The notes under the pieces are model-generated. The model ran no database searches, was not told the DNA's origin, and saw only the letters and a program-made list of their open reading frames with translations. Position numbers and translations under genes: made by a program. A DNA stretch of 38,574 nt from Thermoguttaceae bacterium (lineage in GTDB: Bacteria > Planctomycetota > Planctomycetia > Pirellulales > Thermoguttaceae), in assembly GCA_017550965.1 (NCBI GenBank), contig JAFZNK010000295.1, positions 1 to 38,574 of the forward strand, in the 5' to 3' direction. Below, piece after piece: positions 33,487-38,574 of the stretch (the stretch's first letter is position 1; every line of letters begins with the position of its first letter).

Positions 33487-33681
33487 TAGTCTTTTTCCAA
33501 CAAACGTCGACGCAGTAAGCGCGAATCGTTGATAATTGGGCTGTTTGACTTTCTTGCTTGTATGCGAGCCTTGTTTGGTTATAATCAATTAATCCGACGC
33601 GTTTGTCGCGTTCACAACACAATTGCTAACTGCGATTATACGAGAATTTGACTCGCGTATTTTATTCCGAGGAGTTTTATT

Positions 33682-36588
33682 TTGCGAAACGTACGTCCTT
33701 TTTATTTCGCGACGATTGCCGCCGTCGCTCTATCGTTCTTTGTGTCGCCGTCGTTTGCGGAGATTACGCGTCTTACCGTCGACGCGCGCGTTGTTCCTAC
33801 GATCGGAGTCGATTCGACCGCGCCGGAGTTCGGCTGGGAACTTGCGACCGACCGCTTTTTTAACGTCGAACAAACTCGATATTCCCTCGAAGTTTCGTCT
33901 TCTCGAGAAGCGCTTGAATCGGGACAGGCGGATATGTGGAAGAGCGGGGAAGTCGCTTCTTCACGTTCTTTTGGCGTGGCATACGAAGGCAAACCGCTTA
34001 GTTCTTCTCAGCGTTATTTCTGGCGCGTCACCGCGAGTTGGAGCGGCGTCGACGTCGCGCATAACAAAGTCGAAAAGACAGAGAGCGCGATCGGAGAATT
34101 TGTGACGGGCGTTATGTCCGCCGACGAATGGCGGGCGAACTGGATTACTTGCGAACGTACGAACGCAGATCCGACGCCTGTTTTCTTCCGAAATTTTACG
34201 CTCGATCAGAAGAAAGAGAACGTCGTCGAAGCTTTTCTGCACGTTTGCGGGCTTGGTCAGCAGATCGTTTCTGTTAACTCAATTCGCGTGAGCGACCATT
34301 CCTCCGTCGACCCCGGCTGGACGAACTATAAAAAATCGTGTCTTTACACGACGTTCGACGTTAAAAAAGAATTGACGAGTTCCGACGATTGTTCCGTTTC
34401 CGTAGCGCTTGGCAACGGAATGTACAACGTGCCCGGCGGGCGTTACGTCAAGTTTCAGGGTTCTTTTGGACTTCCGCAACTTATTGCGCGACTCGTTGTT
34501 CGGTATCGAGACGGTTCCGTTCAGACGATCGTTTCCGACGAGAACTGGCAGACGTTGTTTTCGCCGATTGTTTTCTCTTGCGTTTACGGCGGAGACGACG
34601 TAGATTTCACGACCGGAGTCGTTTCAAAGAATCGTATTATGGCGCGGGGCAAGCCGAGTCAAGCGATTAAATCGGACGGCCCCGGCGGGGTTTTGAAAGC
34701 GCAAATTCAGCCTCCCGTCGTCGTTTGGGAAACGTTAAAACCAATCTCTGTTAAAACGTTGGACAACGGCCTGGTTGAGGCGAATTTCGGATTCAACTTT
34801 GCGGGGCGTCCGGTTTTTCGTTGCGTTCCCCGCGACGGTTCCAAGGTCGTTGTTACCCTTGCTGAAATGGAAGGCAAGCCTTGGAACGGACATAGCGATT
34901 CGTATCAATTTGCGGAGCCGAAAGCTGTCGACGCGGAAAAAGGCGAAATCGTCCTTGAAACGGCGCGCGTTCCAAAGGCCCCCGTTGAAGGTTTCGATAA
35001 AGAATTGCGGAATCTTACGATTCGTCCGGATGAGAAATTTAGTTCTGTTTTTGGGTATTGGGGGTTCCAATACGCCTATTTTGACGGAGCGGAATTTGAA
35101 CCAAACCTTGAAAAAGCGCTTGAGAAGAATTCTGCAAAGACGCAAATTGTCGGAATTGAAGCGGATCGTATTGGCGCGGATCTTGAACGCGTCGGTTCCT
35201 TCGAGTCTGACGGCGCTTATTTGAACGATATTGAGTTGATGGTCGACCGATCGGTGCGCAGCAATATTGTCAGTTTAATGACCGACTGTCCTCATCGAGA
35301 GAAATTAGGCTGGCTCGAAGAGACGCATTTAATGGGGCCTTCTATTCTCTATCGTTATAATCTTCAAACGCTGTTCCGAAAAGTGTGTCAGGATATGGCT
35401 GAAGCGCAACTCGACGACGGGATGATTCCCGATATCGCGCCCGAATATACGAGATTTGTGCAGGGGTTCTTCTGGTCGGCGGAGTGGAGCTCCGCGTGCG
35501 TCCAGCTGCCGTGGTTGCTCTATCGTTGGTACGGCGACGAACAGACGTTTGCCGTCCAATATGAAACGATGAACAAATACGTTCGCTACATGGCGTCGAT
35601 TCGCGACGATAAAGGTTTAGTCAAAGCGGGATTAGGCGATTGGTACGACTGGAGCCCTGAGCGCAGTCATGCCGGTTACTCGCAACACACGCCCGGCGAA
35701 TTGACGGCGACGGCGTTCCTGTGCGACAACGCCCGTATTATGGCGGTCTTTGCCGACAAACTTGGCAAAAATGAAGACGCGGCGTATTATCGCGAACTTC
35801 GCAAACAAGCTGTCGACGATTTCCAAAAGGCGTATTTTAATCCCGAGAACAACGTTGTCGCGACCGGTTCGCAAGCGTCCTACGCCTTCGCTCTTTACTT
35901 TGATCTTGTTCCCAACGATCGACGTGAAGCCGCGTTTGAAAACATGCTTGCGGACGTCGAAAAGTGGAACTATCGTCCTTCTTGCGGAGAGGTCGCGTGG
36001 CCGTTTGTCATTAAGACGCTTTCGGAATTTGGCCGCGCCGACGTTTTATGGAAGATGATCCAACGCGAAGACGCGCCCGGATATGTTCATATGCTCAAAA
36101 AATGGGGGATGAAGACCCTTTCGGAGACTTGGGACGGGCCGGGCAGTTCGATGAATCATTTTATGTTTGGCGCCATTCAGGAATGGTTTTCGTCCGATAT
36201 CGTCGGTATTCGCCAATCGGAAGATTCTGTCGGGTATAGGGAGAGCGTCTTACATCCGTCTCCTATGATCGGCAAGATTAACAAAGGCAAAGGGGACTAT
36301 CGTTCTGTCTATGGCAAGATTGTTTCCAATTGGGAAGTCGACGAATCAAACGGCGTTTTTACCTGGAACGTTAACGTTCCGACCGGTACGACCGCGCGTT
36401 TGGAAATCCCCGTTGTTGACGAGAGCGCTTCTGTCGCGATCAAACTTGTCGACGGAGACAAACAAGCGCCGCTTGACTTCGACTCGACGTATCAAACGGC
36501 AAAGGGAGAGAATCCTTCGCGTCGCGTCGTCGCCGTCGGATCAGGGGCTTATCGCATAACGTCCCAGTTGGCGCGGCAAATTGATTGA
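33682..36588 (+). CDS. Alpha-L-rhamnosidase, glycoside hydrolase family 78, exported
   Basis: 968 residues from a TTG start with AGGAG seven bases upstream. Signal peptide about residues 1-27 (FYFATIAAVALSFFVSPSFA). The enzyme releases terminal L-rhamnose by the inverting mechanism. Domain order is family-typical: N-terminal fibronectin-like domain (RLTVDARVVPTIGVDSTAPE, YSLEVSSS), beta-sandwich Bac_rhamnosid_N (VSDHSSVDPGWTNYKKSCLY, VALGNGMYNVPGGRY), (alpha/alpha)6 barrel, and a C-terminal beta domain (VYGKIVSNWEV). In the barrel, D535-C-P-H-R-E-K-L-G-W-L-E-E carries the acid residues (E546/E547 candidate general acid), GLGDWYDWSP follows, and E815 in SETWDG is the likely base. The gene supplies rhamnose that RhaM and later enzymes would use. 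Monocistronic, with a strong terminator after it. Confidence 0.95.
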   Translation: MRNVRPFYFATIAAVALSFFVSPSFAEITRLTVDARVVPTIGVDSTAPEFGWELATDRFFNVEQTRYSLEVSSSREALESGQADMWKSGEVASSRSFGVAYEGKPLSSSQRYFWRVTASWSGVDVAHNKVEKTESAIGEFVTGVMSADEWRANWITCERTNADPTPVFFRNFTLDQKKENVVEAFLHVCGLGQQIVSVNSIRVSDHSSVDPGWTNYKKSCLYTTFDVKKELTSSDDCSVSVALGNGMYNVPGGRYVKFQGSFGLPQLIARLVVRYRDGSVQTIVSDENWQTLFSPIVFSCVYGGDDVDFTTGVVSKNRIMARGKPSQAIKSDGPGGVLKAQIQPPVVVWETLKPISVKTLDNGLVEANFGFNFAGRPVFRCVPRDGSKVVVTLAEMEGKPWNGHSDSYQFAEPKAVDAEKGEIVLETARVPKAPVEGFDKELRNLTIRPDEKFSSVFGYWGFQYAYFDGAEFEPNLEKALEKNSAKTQIVGIEADRIGADLERVGSFESDGAYLNDIELMVDRSVRSNIVSLMTDCPHREKLGWLEETHLMGPSILYRYNLQTLFRKVCQDMAEAQLDDGMIPDIAPEYTRFVQGFFWSAEWSSACVQLPWLLYRWYGDEQTFAVQYETMNKYVRYMASIRDDKGLVKAGLGDWYDWSPERSHAGYSQHTPGELTATAFLCDNARIMAVFADKLGKNEDAAYYRELRKQAVDDFQKAYFNPENNVVATGSQASYAFALYFDLVPNDRREAAFENMLADVEKWNYRPSCGEVAWPFVIKTLSEFGRADVLWKMIQREDAPGYVHMLKKWGMKTLSETWDGPGSSMNHFMFGAIQEWFSSDIVGIRQSEDSVGYRESVLHPSPMIGKINKGKGDYRSVYGKIVSNWEVDESNGVFTWNVNVPTGTTARLEIPVVDESASVAIKLVDGDKQAPLDFDSTYQTAKGENPSRRVVAVGSGAYRITSQLARQID

Positions 36589-36608
36589 ACCCCGTTCTAA
36601 ACAGGTAT

Positions 36609-36652
36609 CGCCGCGATCTTTTCAAGCTTTTGGGAAGGCGCGGCGCTTTTTT
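36609..36652 (+). terminator. Rho-independent terminator after the GH78 gene
   Basis: CGCCGCG (36609-36615) pairs with CGCGGCG (36639-36645), with an inner CTTTTC/GGGAAG extension, followed by six T residues (36647-36652) and more pyrimidines. Confidence 0.8.
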
Positions 36653-36719
36653 CTTTCAGACTTGCGATCTGTCGACAGGGACTTCGCGTTATTATTGTCG
36701 TAAATAGCGAATTATTTCC

Positions 36720-37613
36720 ATGAACGAAGAAAAGATAACAACAGAACTGAAAAAGTGGTTTGTCGCGACGCGTCCCTGGTCAATACCAGCGTCTGCCGCG
36801 CCTCTATTAGTCGTTTGCGCGTGGCTTTACGCAACGCATAGCGACGTTCGTTGGGTTTTAGCTCCCATAGCGTTTCTTTCCGCCGTTTCATTTCATTTGG
36901 CGGGCAATCTCATTAGCGATTATTTTGACTTCATTTATGGCGTGGACACTCTCGAAACGGCGGGATCAAGGACTCTTCCCGACGGTATTTTTCGTCCTCG
37001 AACTTTGTTGTATTTCGGCTTTACCATACTTTGCGTCGCGTCGGTCTTAGGTCTCTTTTTGGCGTATGAAAGCGATTGGAAACTGCTTTTTTTCGGCATT
37101 TTTGGCGCCGTCGCCGTCCTCTTCTATTATCTGATTAAGTTTCGAGGATTTGGCGTTTTTTTGATTTTTGTCGTTTTTGGCCCATGTATAGCTCTTGGCG
37201 TGGAATATACGTTAACCACGAAACTGTCTCACGCGGTTTTGGCTCTCTCGCTGCCGATTGGTCTTTTGACGACCGCGATACTCCACGCCAACGACATTCG
37301 CGACATGCCCCACGATCGTGCCGCCGGAATTCACACGTTTGCGCTCTGGATCGGACTTCAAGCCGCGAAGCGGGTCTATCGACTGTTGGTACTCGTTCCC
37401 TATTTGCTTATTGGCGTTTATGTTGCGTTGGGAACTATCACCCCGATTTCGCTCGTCGTTCTTGCGACGTTGCCGTTTGCTTCGTCAAACATTCGGTTTT
37501 TAAACGATTCAGATAAGATACAGAGTCTTGACCGTCAAACGGCAAAGTTACAGACGGCGTTCTCCGCCTTATTGATAGCGTCGATGTGTCTGGCTTCGAT
37601 TGTTAAACTGTAG
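36720..37613 (+). CDS. menA: UbiA-family prenyltransferase, MenA-like (1,4-dihydroxy-2-naphthoate polyprenyltransferase)
   Basis: 297-residue polytopic membrane enzyme with about eight hydrophobic helices. It transfers a polyprenyl chain to an aromatic acceptor; the MenA branch makes demethylmenaquinone. The N-terminal WFVATRPWSIPASAAPLLV is the MenA signature (compare ATRPWSxxAxxxPV). First aspartate motif: N63, D67, D70, D76 in NLISDYFDFIYGVD. Second: HANDIRDMPHDRAAG near residues 188-202. No other menaquinone genes are in the window, so a different UbiA acceptor cannot be excluded. No clear Shine-Dalgarno sequence precedes the ATG. Its stop is 14 bases before the next gene, implying cotranscription. 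Confidence 0.87.
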   Translation: MNEEKITTELKKWFVATRPWSIPASAAPLLVVCAWLYATHSDVRWVLAPIAFLSAVSFHLAGNLISDYFDFIYGVDTLETAGSRTLPDGIFRPRTLLYFGFTILCVASVLGLFLAYESDWKLLFFGIFGAVAVLFYYLIKFRGFGVFLIFVVFGPCIALGVEYTLTTKLSHAVLALSLPIGLLTTAILHANDIRDMPHDRAAGIHTFALWIGLQAAKRVYRLLVLVPYLLIGVYVALGTITPISLVVLATLPFASSNIRFLNDSDKIQSLDRQTAKLQTAFSALLIASMCLASIVKL

Positions 37614-37627
37614 AAGAATTTGAGAAA

Positions 37628-38260
37628 ATGAAGAGTCAGATAAAAAGACGTTTGTTTGTTGCAGTTGGGATCGCTTTCGTCCTCTGGGGAATCATGTTTT
37701 TTCCCATGAGCGCGCCGTTTGTTCCCTTTTGGACTGCGATGAGCGCCTCGGCGATTCTTCTGCTTTTGCTCTCTTTTCGGTTTCGAAAAGATTGGGGCGA
37801 AACGCTAAAGTTTACCCCTTTTTCGTTCCTTTGCGGAGCAGGACTAGCGGCGTTCCTTTGGGGCGTATTTTGGTTGGGAAATAAAGTAAGCGCGTGGTTT
37901 TTTGCTTTTGCGCCCGGCCAAATTGACCACGTTTACGCGCTCAAAGAAGGGGCTTCGCCCTTTTTTATCGGTTTTCTGTTGCTAGCGCTTATAGGTCCGG
38001 CTGAGGAGATTTTTTGGCGCGGCTATGTTCAACGAACCTTTTCTGATTTGTATGGGAAGAACATGGCGGCATTCCTGGCGATTGCCTCTTATACGCTTGT
38101 CCATTTGTTTTCTCTTAATTTTATGCTTCTTGTCGCCGCTGCCGTTCTTGGCGTCGTTTGGTCGACGATTTACCGTTTTTATCCCAAACAGCTTCCAACG
38201 TTAATTGTTTCGCACGCCCTTTGGGACGCGGCGGTTTTCGTCTTTTTTCCTTTTCGCTGA
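37628..38260 (+). CDS. CPBP-family intramembrane metalloprotease (Abi/CAAX protease-like)
   Basis: 210-residue membrane protein with five to six hydrophobic helices. Conserved motif 1 is EE-x3-R (E126, E127, R131) in GPAEEIFWRGYVQR; motif 2 His is H159 in TLVHLFSLN; motif 3 is H196 with D200 in VSHALWDAAVF. These match the glutamate/histidine active site of CPBP (Rce1-like) proteases. Bacterial members process membrane proteins or peptides, or confer bacteriocin self-immunity, and this one's substrate is unknown. Spacing of 14 bases after the MenA-like gene points to an operon. The ribosome binding site is weak (GAG). Catalytic residues are all present. Confidence 0.88.
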   Translation: MKSQIKRRLFVAVGIAFVLWGIMFFPMSAPFVPFWTAMSASAILLLLLSFRFRKDWGETLKFTPFSFLCGAGLAAFLWGVFWLGNKVSAWFFAFAPGQIDHVYALKEGASPFFIGFLLLALIGPAEEIFWRGYVQRTFSDLYGKNMAAFLAIASYTLVHLFSLNFMLLVAAAVLGVVWSTIYRFYPKQLPTLIVSHALWDAAVFVFFPFR

Positions 38261-38436
38261 CGTGCGCTTTTTGACTTCGAAGGAAACTAATTAGAGAGTT
38301 GCCTTTCTCTTGATATATGTGTCAAACGAACAAACGACGTCGTCGCGCGCAGATTGCGTCTATCAGTCTTGTTTTTCGGACTTCGACTGAATTGTGTTAA
38401 TTGTCTGTTCAGAACCTTTTAGATCGACGCGTAATA

Positions 38437-38477
38437 AACGCCGCGTTCCGCTCTTGTATTAGAGAGAACGCGGCGTT
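38437..38477. terminator. Long hairpin between convergent genes, probable bidirectional terminator
   Basis: AACGCCGCGTTC (38437-38448) and GAACGCGGCGTT (38466-38477) form a perfect 12-bp stem; the loop holds a further CTCT/AGAG pairing. Weak T-rich tails follow on both sides (CCTTTG on plus, TTTATTA on minus). It lies between the CPBP gene and the minus-strand partial gene. Confidence 0.65.
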
Positions 38478-38501
38478 CCTTTGACGTTTTCTTGAGAATT
38501 A

Positions 38502-38574
38502 TCACGACTGCTTTAAAAAATCTACGATTCTCTCTGCGGCTAAATCGATTGGACGTCCAACGAAATCGTTTACC
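38502..38574 (-). CDS. 3' end of a minus-strand gene, product unknown
   Basis: The frame ending at TGA (38504-38502) reads VNDFVGRPIDLAAERIVDFL then KQS and runs off the window. The sequence is amphipathic and protein-like, the stop is followed by a hairpin terminator 25 bases further, and codon use matches the neighbours. Only 23 residues are visible, too few to name a family. Confidence 0.55.
   Translation of the reverse strand, partial: VNDFVGRPIDLAAERIVDFLKQS

Noticed and set aside
34735..35145. 136-codon minus-strand frame inside the GH78 gene
   Set aside because: Antisense to conserved GH78 sequence, no supporting signal.

Overview
The window looks like chromosomal DNA of a planctomycete-type bacterium (PVC group; I lean to a Pirellulales-like, host- or sediment-associated lineage). 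Moderate GC is a visual impression only. The lineage call rests on gene content: duplicated UvrA modules (Chlamydia, another PVC lineage, also has a double-length UvrA), secreted FG-GAP/VCBS proteins, a Tat-exported sugar isomerase-like protein, very large lineage-style hypothetical proteins, many rhamnose-related enzymes, and short transcription units on both strands. No marker such as 16S rRNA is present, so this is inference.

Layout. 1-569: an IS5-family transposase running off the left edge, with a poly-A -1 frameshift site. 731-3815: HIT hydrolase, M20 dipeptidase and leucyl/phenylalanyl-tRNA-protein transferase on the plus strand. 3861-9427 (minus): a 1570-residue protein of unknown function followed by a soluble orphan histidine kinase. 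9428-9926: a regulatory region with a good promoter and a perfect 16-bp palindrome at the predicted transcription start. 9927-18056: two consecutive UvrA-type genes that together encode four ABC ATPase modules. 18102-18179: tRNA-Pro. 18373-19398: an RlmI-like methyltransferase.

19441-36588 is dominated by secreted and carbohydrate-related genes: a 1635-residue exported protein with a possible TIM barrel and C-terminal carbohydrate-binding-like domain, a nine-repeat VCBS protein followed by L-rhamnose mutarotase, an exported STN-domain protein, a sialate O-acetylesterase-like esterase, a YqhD-like alcohol dehydrogenase, a Tat-exported sugar isomerase-like protein, tRNA-Leu(UAA) and a GH78 alpha-L-rhamnosidase. 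Together they suggest release, deacetylation and use of rhamnose from plant or algal polysaccharide; YqhD could reduce the lactaldehyde formed from rhamnose. 36720-38260: a UbiA/MenA-type prenyltransferase and a CPBP membrane protease as a likely operon. 38502-38574: the 3' end of a minus-strand gene.

The most unusual item is the UvrA pair. The first gene encodes a complete two-module UvrA plus the first half of a second UvrA; it stops exactly at the inter-module linker. After 117 bases a second gene, with its own ribosome binding site, encodes a lysine-rich tail, the missing last ABC module and a tandemly duplicated C-terminal domain that I cannot name.
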